From NCBI GenBank assembly GCA_028822745.1, contig JAPKCZ010000058.1:1-8937 (forward strand): a stretch of 8,937 nucleotides of DNA. Direction: 5' to 3'. A model generated the notes under the pieces. It worked only from the letters and a program-made list of their open reading frames with translations. It was not told the DNA's origin and made no database searches. Shown in pieces: positions 1 through 5,707 of the stretch (position 1 is its first letter; each line of letters starts with the position of its first letter). The DNA comes from Kiritimatiellia bacterium. GTDB taxonomy: Bacteria > Verrucomicrobiota > Kiritimatiellia > UBA8416 > JAIOPI01. The translations under genes and the position numbers were made by a program.

Positions 1-521
1 GTGATCGCGAACATGATTGCCGGACCGAGAACATATGGAAGGGTCATCAGGCGGTAGTCGCGCAAGCCGCGTACAACGGCAAAGCAAAAAGGTTCCCACC
101 ATAAAAACGCGAAAAGTCCAACCATCGGATAAAGGTAGGTCTCGCGCGGCAAGGCAAGGCGACTGAGCACAAAGTCAGATAGTCCAAAAACGACTCCCGC
201 CACAAGGAAGCTCCCGACAAGGGTGAGTAAGGCTAGGTCGGATATGAGTGTCCGCATTTCGTCGAAGCGCCCAAGTTCTTTTAGTCGGCTTATGGACTTA
301 ACGGCGACGTGGCAGGTGATTGTGATCGGCAGGGATGCAAGTATCATCGCTGAAAGTAGCGGGTCAAATGCTCCAAAATCATCGGGGGCCAGAACATTCC
401 CGAGAATAATTTTCTGGAGCATATAGAAGGCATTTGAGCCCTGGCTGACTATAAATACGATCATCGCGCCCCATCCGAGGGGGCCAATACGTGCTCTAAG
501 TGTTGTGAAGAGTCTTTTCAC
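1..521 (-). CDS. Flippase-like polysaccharide export membrane protein, N-terminal part (partial)
   Basis: The minus-strand reading frame is open from a GTG at 519-521 to the left edge, giving 173 codons of the N-terminus; the C-terminus lies outside the window. The protein starts with a basic stretch (KRLFTTLRAR), then alternates hydrophobic segments near residues 17-40, 55-78, 92-118, 129-150 and 158 to the edge. This pattern fits Wzx/MATE-type oligosaccharide flippases, which move lipid-linked glycans across the inner membrane. An in-frame TGA at 528-530 rules out a longer start. The GTG has no strong Shine-Dalgarno; an internal ATG at 462-464 has a better one (GGATGGGG) but would remove the basic N-terminus that normally precedes the first membrane helix. 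The gene is co-directional with the methyltransferase and asnB upstream, which supports a glycan role. The family is called from topology and context, not from a diagnostic motif, so another polytopic transporter is possible. Confidence 0.65.
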   Translation of the reverse strand, partial: MKRLFTTLRARIGPLGWGAMIVFIVSQGSNAFYMLQKIILGNVLAPDDFGAFDPLLSAMILASLPITITCHVAVKSISRLKELGRFDEMRTLISDLALLTLVGSFLVAGVVFGLSDFVLSRLALPRETYLYPMVGLFAFLWWEPFCFAVVRGLRDYRLMTLPYVLGPAIMFAI

Positions 522-644
522 TTTGTTTCAGGGCCCAGCCGTGAGCACGTACCACGCGAAGCCGTTGTATCCTTGCCGCAGGACCGTGGGATGCCAATGG
601 GGTTGTGCGCCTTAGAGAATCGCAGGTGTTGTCTGCCTGCTGTC
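522..644 (-). other. Intergenic gap with a coding-like 27-codon fragment
   Basis: This 123-nt stretch separates the methyltransferase stop from the flippase start. Reading on in the methyltransferase frame, after stops at 645-647 and 612-614, codons at 611-531 encode 27 residues including PHWHPTVLRQ and GYNGFAWYVLTAGP, then TGA at 528-530. The codons mostly end in G or C and the aromatic-rich sequence looks like the tail of a real protein. There is no start codon with a ribosome site, so it is not called as a gene. It may be the remnant of a deleted gene, or chance. A short inverted repeat (GCAGG 622-626, CCTGC 636-640) has no T-run and does not look like a terminator. Confidence 0.3.
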
Positions 645-1478
645 TCAGTCTGTATCGGGCTTCCGTCCATTTGAGGTGCGTTTAAAGACAAACTGGTTGT
701 TGCCAAATCCATGGCTTGTGGGCTCAGTAACTAGCGATAGATGCCCCAGATTTTCGAAAAAGGAGGTGATTTCTTCTGTGCTGGCGACCTGATAGGGGTA
801 GCCGCCCAGCCAGTCTTTCCAGTCGTGAATCAAGGACATGCCGCGATATTTACGGTGCTCTGAATAGCGTTTTGCAGGGTTGCGCAGCTTGACGATGTCG
901 ATAAGCAAGCCGCCAAAAAAGAACGCGGGATAAAAAATCGCCGTCATCGCAATTCTACCCAAGCCTGAATGACAATAGGTCTTTTTTACAATTTTCCAGA
1001 CTGCTGAAATGATGCCTTCGTCGTTGTAGATGGCGATGTACATCAGGCCGTCTTCCTTAGCGGCGTCATGCGCATTGTATAACGCCTGCCACATTGAGCC
1101 TGTATGGTGCAGGACTCCCCATGAGTAGCATACGTCGAATTTCCCTAGTTGCGTCATGAATTTACGGTCGAGCACAGAGCCCTGTTCAATGGTCCAGTCA
1201 GTGTCTTCTGCATAGAAACGATTCTTGAGTTCTTGCGTGCATTCGACGGATTGCTTGTCATAGTCAAAGGAGTGCACGCGTGCACCCAGTCGACGAGCGG
1301 CGAGACTGAATACTCCGGATCCCGACCCTATATCCAGAAAGGTCTTGCCTGACAAATCCTCGCATCCCAGATGCTTTCGAAGGGAGAGCTCCGCTTCCGC
1401 AATGCGTTCCTCGTTGAGGACTTCGAGAAACCGTTTCCAGTTTTCACCAAATTTAAATCTGTCTGTATCCGTTGTCAT
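645..1478 (-). CDS. Class I SAM-dependent methyltransferase
   Basis: The 277-residue product has the Rossmann-type methyltransferase fold. Motif I, the SAM-binding glycine loop, is FLDIGSGSG (residues 47-55). The acidic residue after strand beta-2 is D72 in HSFDYD. The post-II region is FDVCYSWGVLHHTG (114-127), typical of small-molecule methyltransferases. Residues 173-197 form a strongly hydrophobic, aromatic-rich segment that could sit in or on the inner membrane, as would suit a lipid-linked substrate. The C-terminal part (GGYPYQVASTEEI, 225-237; GFGNNQFVFKR, 257-267) is the usual end of the polysaccharide-locus methyltransferases I know. The ATG at 1476-1478 follows the asnB stop by 9 nt, so the two are probably co-transcribed; the ribosome site is weak (AGGA about 15 nt upstream, inside the end of asnB). 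The substrate is unknown; O- or N-methylation of a glycan or its lipid carrier is inferred from the neighbours. Confidence 0.85.
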   Translation of the reverse strand: MTTDTDRFKFGENWKRFLEVLNEERIAEAELSLRKHLGCEDLSGKTFLDIGSGSGVFSLAARRLGARVHSFDYDKQSVECTQELKNRFYAEDTDWTIEQGSVLDRKFMTQLGKFDVCYSWGVLHHTGSMWQALYNAHDAAKEDGLMYIAIYNDEGIISAVWKIVKKTYCHSGLGRIAMTAIFYPAFFFGGLLIDIVKLRNPAKRYSEHRKYRGMSLIHDWKDWLGGYPYQVASTEEITSFFENLGHLSLVTEPTSHGFGNNQFVFKRTSNGRKPDTD

Positions 1479-1487
1479 GTCGTTTGG

Positions 1488-3431
1488 TCATTGTCCTGTG
1501 CTTAATTGAATACTTTCAGTCGTACTTCCGGGTGTCGGGGCTGTTGCCCAGTTGTCGTGCCACATTTGGAAGGACAGTAGGGTCCAGAGCAGTTTGCGGT
1601 GGTCTGCGCGTCCGGACATGTGTTCGTCGACGAGGGAGCGTGCGTATTTTGGGTCGAAGAAGCCGTCGTTTTTGAGGCGTGTTTCTGAAAAGTAGTCTTC
1701 GACGAGGGGGCGTAGTGGGCCGGTTAGCCATTTGGCGACGGGCATGTTGAACCCTTTTTTGCCGCGCTTGAGAATGTTGTCTGGCACTTTGCCGCGCAGG
1801 CCGCGACGCAGAAGGAACTTGGTCGTCATGCCGTGAAGCTTCATTTCTTCAGGAACTGTGGCCAGGTATTCGACGAGTGTATGATTAAGGAAGGGGACAC
1901 GTACCTCGAGTGAGTTGGCCATGCTGGCGCGGTCCACTTTGGGAAGAATGTCACCTTCCATATAGAGCTTCATGTCTGCGTAGAGGATCTGATTGGTTGA
2001 ACTTTTCGCACGACAACGGTGGAGGTGGTGATAGGCGACGTCGTAGGTGTCTTTCTCTTGGAGTCGCGCCCACGGTTGAACCAACTCTGCTTTCTGACTG
2101 GGTGTAAAGGAGCCTAGCCAGCGATGGTGTCGTACGATGTCGGTCAGTCCGCGCCCATCGATGAAGCGTCGGAGTTTAAAGTCGAGACTGAGGTTGTTGT
2201 ACGATACGGGCAAGCGGTCGACGATCCATGGGATCAAGCGTGTTCGAACTGGGCCCGGCACAAGTGTTTCGTAGTACTGAACCAGTTTGTGGGCTTGCAG
2301 GGTGGAGTAGCCTGCAAAGATTTCGTCCCCGCCATCTCCGCCAAGCGCGGCTTTGACGTAGCCACTCGTGAATTGTGACAAAAGAAACGTTGGCACCAGC
2401 GAGGAGTCACCGAGCGGCTCATCCATAAAGGTTGCAATCTTCGGGAGCAAATCGAGGGTCATGGACGGCGTGAGCTTGAGTTCGTAGTGCTCCGTGCCAA
2501 TGAATTCCGCAACCTGGCGTGCATAGGCGGATTCGTCGAACGACGCATCTTCGAAACCGATGGAGAAGCTTTTTACACGACCCGGGGCGATCTTTGCCAT
2601 GTAGGCGGCAACCGCACTTGAGTCGATGCCGCCGCTCAGTAATGCGGCAACGGGGACGTCGCTGACCATTTCTTTTTCGATGACGTCGCGAAATATTTCA
2701 TCGAACTCGGATTCGTACTGATCCAGGCGCTTGGGCTGAACGCCCTCGCTGCGGGCCAGGTTGACATCCCAGTATTGCTTGATGGTCGTTTCGCCATTCT
2801 TGAGGACAAGGAGATGCCCGGGCGGGAGTTTCGAAATGTTCTGAAAGATTGTGCGCGGGGTCGGGACGTACTCAAAGCTTAGATATTCATTGAGGGCGCT
2901 GAGGTCGATATTACGCGGCATGCCCGGATAGGTGAGAACGGCTTTTAGTTCTGATCCAAAGACGAGTCCGCCGTCGTGCATCGTGTAGTATAGCGGTTTG
3001 ATGCCCGTGCGATCGCGGGCCAGTAGGAGGCGTTGTTGCTTTGTGTCCCAGATGGCGATGGCAAACATGCCGTTCAAGTGATCCAGGAATTCGTCGCCAA
3101 ACTCTTCGTAGGCATGGACGATGACTTCGGAGTCGCAATGGGAGCGAAACTGGTGCCCGCGGCGTTTGAGGAGCTCCATCAGTTCGGCGTAGTTGTAGAT
3201 TTCACCGTTAAAGACGGCCCATACGGTTTTGTCTTCGTTGTGAACAGGCTGGGCGCCACCTTCGAGGTCGATAATCGAGAGTCGTCGATTGCCGATGCCC
3301 ACATTCGCGTTGACGTGGGTGCCCTGGTCATCCGGTCCGCGATGCGCAATGCTTCGGCACATGGCCTCGACGACATCTCTGGAAACGGGGCGCGAGGGCT
3401 CGTGGTAAACAACTCCGCAAATTCCGCACAT
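1488..3431 (-). CDS. asnB: Asparagine synthetase (glutamine-hydrolysing) / glycan amidotransferase
   Basis: The 647-residue protein is a full-length AsnB-type enzyme. It hydrolyses glutamine in an N-terminal class II glutaminase domain and passes ammonia to a C-terminal ATP-dependent synthetase domain. The nucleophile is Cys2 of MCGICG. Other glutaminase landmarks are RGPDDQG (31-37), RLSIID (50-55), NGEIYN (75-80) and D100. The PP-loop ATP site is SGGIDSS (266-272), followed by GGDGGDEIFAGY (364-375) and the RASMANSLEVRVPFLNH block. No key residue is missing. At 647 residues it is longer than E. coli AsnB (554) and matches the class often found in exopolysaccharide and O-antigen loci. The ATG at 3429-3431 is fixed by the need for Cys2 and has AAGGG 5 nt upstream. 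It is the first gene of the minus-strand operon with the methyltransferase and flippase. Making free asparagine and amidating a sugar acid are both possible; context favours the latter. Confidence 0.93.
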   Translation of the reverse strand: MCGICGVVYHEPSRPVSRDVVEAMCRSIAHRGPDDQGTHVNANVGIGNRRLSIIDLEGGAQPVHNEDKTVWAVFNGEIYNYAELMELLKRRGHQFRSHCDSEVIVHAYEEFGDEFLDHLNGMFAIAIWDTKQQRLLLARDRTGIKPLYYTMHDGGLVFGSELKAVLTYPGMPRNIDLSALNEYLSFEYVPTPRTIFQNISKLPPGHLLVLKNGETTIKQYWDVNLARSEGVQPKRLDQYESEFDEIFRDVIEKEMVSDVPVAALLSGGIDSSAVAAYMAKIAPGRVKSFSIGFEDASFDESAYARQVAEFIGTEHYELKLTPSMTLDLLPKIATFMDEPLGDSSLVPTFLLSQFTSGYVKAALGGDGGDEIFAGYSTLQAHKLVQYYETLVPGPVRTRLIPWIVDRLPVSYNNLSLDFKLRRFIDGRGLTDIVRHHRWLGSFTPSQKAELVQPWARLQEKDTYDVAYHHLHRCRAKSSTNQILYADMKLYMEGDILPKVDRASMANSLEVRVPFLNHTLVEYLATVPEEMKLHGMTTKFLLRRGLRGKVPDNILKRGKKGFNMPVAKWLTGPLRPLVEDYFSETRLKNDGFFDPKYARSLVDEHMSGRADHRKLLWTLLSFQMWHDNWATAPTPGSTTESIQLSTGQ

Positions 3432-3458
3432 AGTGGCCCTTAGGTGATCTAAAACTTC

Positions 3459-3487
3459 AGTATTGGTGAGCCCTAGGAAGGTGTCAA
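3459..3487 (-). promoter_or_regulatory. Sigma70-type promoter of the asnB operon
   Basis: On the minus strand a perfect -35 box TTGACA (3487-3482) is followed by a 17-nt spacer and a -10 box AATACT (3464-3459, 4 of 6 matches to TATAAT). Transcription would start near 3452, leaving a leader of about 20 nt that contains the AAGGG ribosome site (3441-3437) before the asnB ATG. Spacing and position are all as expected, so this is the best promoter candidate in the window. Confidence 0.6.
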
Positions 3488-3546
3488 GTTTTGGCGGACC
3501 CGAGCTGTGTGCTACGTGGTCAGCGCGGCTGGCGGAATTTATCGGT

Positions 3547-3580
3547 CGCCTGCGTTCAAAAACTTGTTTGAACGCGGGCG
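3547..3580. repeat. 34-nt palindrome with 14-bp arms (operator or hairpin)
   Basis: The arm CGCCTGCGTTCAAA (3547-3560) and the arm TTTGAACGCGGGCG (3567-3580) are reverse complements apart from one position (T3551 opposite G3576, a G-U wobble in RNA), around the 6-nt loop AACTTG. Neither side is followed by a T-run, so it is not an intrinsic terminator. It lies in the divergent asnB/lipoprotein intergenic region. Its right arm contains the proposed -35 box of the plus-strand promoter, and it sits roughly 95-130 nt upstream of the asnB transcription start. This placement suggests an operator for a dimeric regulator. Confidence 0.7.
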
Positions 3581-3598
3581 CGAACGTGGCAGTATTAT
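3568..3598 (+). promoter_or_regulatory. Candidate promoter of the LysM lipoprotein operon
   Basis: TTGAAC (3568-3573, 4 of 6 to TTGACA) and TATTAT (3593-3598, 5 of 6 to TATAAT) are separated by 19 nt, slightly longer than ideal. Transcription would start near 3605, giving a leader of about 45 nt to the GTG at 3650. The -35 box is inside the right arm of the palindrome at 3547-3580, so a protein bound there would block or modulate polymerase. Confidence 0.35.
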
Positions 3599-3636
3599 CG
3601 GGATCGCGCAGGATGTGGCGCCTATAGTTCTTTTCT

Positions 3637-3641
3637 GGAGG
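3637..3641 (+). promoter_or_regulatory. Ribosome binding site that decides a GTG start
   Basis: A consensus GGAGG lies 8 nt before the GTG at 3650. The nearer ATG at 3642 opens only ATG-AAA-ACG-TGA, a three-codon frame, so the GTG must be the functional start of the LysM lipoprotein. Confidence 0.7.
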
Positions 3642-3649
3642 ATGAAAAC

Positions 3650-4381
3650 GTGAGTTGTGGATTAGTCAAGAAGGCCGTACTCCGGCTTGGCATGGTGGTG
3701 ATGGCTGGGGCAATCCTTGGCTGCAGCGACGATGTCACCAGTCAGGATGGCCGGGATTTGGAAAAGCCCTTAATGAAGCGCGCGTCAGAGCGTGTTCAAG
3801 AGGGGGACATTGACGCGGCGATACGCCTGTACGTCCGTGCTGTTGAGGACGATCCCGCAACGGCGCGCGGTCACCTTGATGTGGCACTATTGCTGGACGA
3901 TTACAAACAGGACTACGTCGGCGCGATTTTTCATTATCGCCGCTATTTGGCGCTACGGCAAGAAACTGAAAAACGTGGCATGATCAAGGAGCGCATTCGA
4001 CGCGCAGAACACCTTTTTGCAGCGAGTATCCTTGCACCATCTCAGCAGAATGACGACCACGCTGATATGGAGCAGGAAAACACGTCACTAAAGTCAAATG
4101 TACGAACGCTGACGCGCAAATTGGCATCGATTCAATCCGAGCTTGATGCGCTAAGGAAGGCGGACGGTCGAGGCCTGTCTGAATCGTTGACGTCGGGTGG
4201 TTCGGCTGTTGTGGGATCACGGCCCGAGAGCTATACGGTGCAGCCGGGTGACAATTTAACGCGCATTGCAGAGAAGATTTATGGTGACCCAAAACGGTGG
4301 CCTGACATTCATAAGGCAAACGCAAAGCTTCTCGGCCGATCTGCAAGAGTTAAAACCGGACAGGTCTTGACGTTGCCCTAA
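3650..4381 (+). CDS. LysM-domain lipoprotein with TPR-like and coiled-coil regions
   Basis: The 243-residue product begins with a basic n-region and hydrophobic core ending in the lipobox-like AILGC, making Cys25 the probable lipidated residue; Ser at +2 is compatible with outer-membrane sorting. Residues about 40-104 form TPR-like helix pairs (EGDIDAAIRLYVRAVEDDP; YVGAIFHYRRYLALR). Residues about 138-170 are a heptad-like coiled coil, followed by a Ser/Gly-rich linker. A C-terminal LysM domain (195-243, starting YTVQPGDNLTRIAEKIYGD) should bind peptidoglycan. The GTG start is fixed by GGAGG 8 nt upstream. The layout suggests an outer-membrane-anchored protein reaching into the wall, acting as scaffold or adaptor rather than enzyme, as no catalytic domain is visible. 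It is the first of three co-directional genes; the next starts 37 nt downstream. The domain calls are secure and the cellular role is not known. Confidence 0.88.
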   Translation: MSCGLVKKAVLRLGMVVMAGAILGCSDDVTSQDGRDLEKPLMKRASERVQEGDIDAAIRLYVRAVEDDPATARGHLDVALLLDDYKQDYVGAIFHYRRYLALRQETEKRGMIKERIRRAEHLFAASILAPSQQNDDHADMEQENTSLKSNVRTLTRKLASIQSELDALRKADGRGLSESLTSGGSAVVGSRPESYTVQPGDNLTRIAEKIYGDPKRWPDIHKANAKLLGRSARVKTGQVLTLP

Positions 4382-4418
4382 AGGATGTCGTGCGCTGTTG
4401 CACCGATGAGTATCTTCA

Positions 4419-5078
4419 ATGAAATCGAATAAACAGCCTGATCTTGCCTTTGCGGATGCTGCACCTCTGGATGCCGCCGAGCAGGACGCTATGGTGCAGG
4501 CTAGGCGCGAACGTGACACGCAAATGACCGACGCAGCCGAAACGCTCGAGCGTTTGCGACTGGAACAGGTCGAAATCGAAAAAAAGCATGCCGATCTGGC
4601 TGAGCTAGGGCAGAAGCAGGACGTCTACCAGCGCTCGAAGCGTGATGTCTTACAGCGCCTTGATCGCGCTTTGATCGCCCTTGATAAGCAGTCGGTCGAC
4701 TATGCCAAATCACTCGAAATCATCGGCGAAACGAAGCAACTTTTTCTGCAGCGTCGTGATGCGGTGCACGCGATTGATGAATCTGGGTGGGACCGTTCTG
4801 ATTTTGAAGAAGCGCTAAATCGCTCCTTCGGTATAGTTGATGATGCGGATGCCGTTTACGCGCGCGGAATGGCGAAAGTTGAGGCAACATCTTGGGCGGC
4901 AGGGCCTGCTACGCCGCTTTCGAGTGGCGGTCCGGCGCCAGTAGGGCCGCGCGTTCAGTCTGAAGGCGTTCCGCGCCATTTTCTCTTCTGGTTGAAAGCC
5001 GGCTTCGCCTTCACGCTGCCACTTGCCGTTATTGTGCTCCTGCTCTGTTACCTGCTCCTCTTTTTGAACGGGTATTAA
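4419..5078 (+). CDS. Coiled-coil protein with a single C-terminal membrane anchor, unknown function
   Basis: I do not recognise a family for this 219-residue protein. Residues about 20-115 are charged, Glu/Lys/Arg/Gln-rich and alternate hydrophobics, as in a long helical coiled coil. Residues about 165-180 are a Gly/Pro/Ser-rich linker. Residues about 188-216 are one strongly hydrophobic segment (KAGFAFTLPLAVIVLLLCYL...) with only a few residues after it, so the protein is tail-anchored with its bulk probably in the cytoplasm. There is no signal peptide. The ATG at 4419 is the first start after an in-frame TGA at 4407-4409; its ribosome site is weak (GATGAG region). It begins 37 nt after the LysM lipoprotein stop and is probably in the same operon, which suggests an inner-membrane partner in an envelope complex. 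That link is inference. Confidence 0.75.
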   Translation: MKSNKQPDLAFADAAPLDAAEQDAMVQARRERDTQMTDAAETLERLRLEQVEIEKKHADLAELGQKQDVYQRSKRDVLQRLDRALIALDKQSVDYAKSLEIIGETKQLFLQRRDAVHAIDESGWDRSDFEEALNRSFGIVDDADAVYARGMAKVEATSWAAGPATPLSSGGPAPVGPRVQSEGVPRHFLFWLKAGFAFTLPLAVIVLLLCYLLLFLNGY

Positions 5079-5237
5079 GTCGTATCGCGAGTCAGGGAGG
5101 TCTGCGGTTCCAAATTCTGATTTGTTGAGTGTTTTTGCGATTTTAAAAAAAAGTTCACCTTAAACCAAGAACATCGTGACACTTTGGCGAATTCTGGTGA
5201 TCATATACATGAACCATAACAACAATCAGAAAAGACC
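5079..5237 (+). promoter_or_regulatory. Intergenic leader with weak promoter candidates only
   Basis: This 159-nt gap contains an A/T-rich stretch (5131-5152) with a poor promoter match, TTGTTG (5122-5127), 16-nt spacer, TAAAAA (5144-5149). A TATACA element (5204-5209) has no credible -35 box. No hairpin with a T-run is visible, so the three genes may still be co-transcribed. A possible 18-codon upstream frame starts at 5209. Confidence 0.2.
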
Positions 5238-5265
5238 ATGGCTGCAAATTCGATTCGTTCCATAA
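5209..5265 (+). CDS. Possible 18-residue upstream ORF overlapping the next gene's start
   Basis: An ATG at 5209 with GGTGA about 9 nt upstream opens 18 codons (MNHNNNQKRPWLQIRFVP) ending TAA at 5263-5265. It overlaps the first 28 nt of the gene at 5238 in another frame. That downstream gene lacks a good ribosome site of its own, so the short frame could couple or modulate its translation. There is no conservation evidence; it could equally be chance. Confidence 0.2.
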   Translation: MNHNNNQKRPWLQIRFVP

Positions 5266-5627
5266 CTGATCGCCTCGGTTGGGGGCAAGGCAAGGATGCT
5301 AGCGTTCATCATCGCGAGAACGTCGTCCAGGGCCCGGCTTCTCGCCCCAAAATTGGTCCGCCGACGTCCAGTTCGGCGAAGCGCATCAGCGGTGGTCAGG
5401 CCTCGGGGCACCTGATTGACTTCGACCGTCTAGAGGATCGCGTTAATTACGATGTCGAAAGCCCGTTGAATGGAACCGGCTTTGCCGACTATTTCGCTGG
5501 CAGCATCCACGCGGTACGCCCCCGCAAACGTGGGGGGCATGTCGCACGCAATAAGGCTGTGCTCGTTGTGACGGTTGTGGGGTTGGTTGCATTCTGGGTA
5601 GTCGCCCGCTTCTTCTGGCCTAGCTGA
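5238..5627 (+). CDS. Small protein with a single C-terminal membrane anchor, unknown function
   Basis: I do not recognise this 129-residue protein. Residues 1-60 are polar and low in hydrophobics, with a Pro/Ser/Gly-rich part (PASRPKIGPPTSSSAKR). Residues about 61-93 contain a compact segment (LIDFDRLEDRVNYDVESPLN) that looks like a short folded or docking region. A basic patch (RPRKRGG, 94-100) precedes one hydrophobic segment (about 107-127, ending FFWPS at the C-terminus). By the positive-inside rule this is a tail-anchored inner-membrane protein with a cytoplasmic N-terminal part. The ATG at 5238 has only a poor purine-rich site (CAGAAAAGA). It follows another tail-anchored protein and the LysM lipoprotein in the same direction and converges on the COG3014 gene. 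Codon use looks ordinary for the window. Confidence 0.65.
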   Translation: MAANSIRSITDRLGWGQGKDASVHHRENVVQGPASRPKIGPPTSSSAKRISGGQASGHLIDFDRLEDRVNYDVESPLNGTGFADYFAGSIHAVRPRKRGGHVARNKAVLVVTVVGLVAFWVVARFFWPS

Positions 5628-5707
5628 TACTACGGGGCCGACCTGAGTGCCTTGAGTCGTCATGTGAACCCTACTGCAAGTCCTTGACGTAGCACATTCG
5701 AGCCGAC
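5628..5707. other. Convergent intergenic region with an imperfect palindrome
   Basis: Eighty nt separate the stops of two convergent genes. CTACTGCAAG (5671-5680) and CTTGACGTAG (5683-5692) form an imperfect palindrome around TC with two mismatched positions. It could be a weak bidirectional terminator, but it has no T-run on either strand. Confidence 0.25.

Noticed and set aside
1516..1731. An Arg/Pro/Thr-rich minus-strand frame
   Set aside because: It is an out-of-frame reading of the 3' end of asnB; its composition is typical of a frame-shifted GC-rich gene.
3033..3443. A 136-codon plus-strand open frame
   Set aside because: It lies opposite the glutaminase domain of asnB, has no recognisable domain, and is explained as an antisense shadow of a strongly supported gene.
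3623..3628. TATAGT as a -10 box for the LysM lipoprotein gene
   Set aside because: No -35 box lies at 16-18 nt, and transcription would start at about the ribosome binding site.
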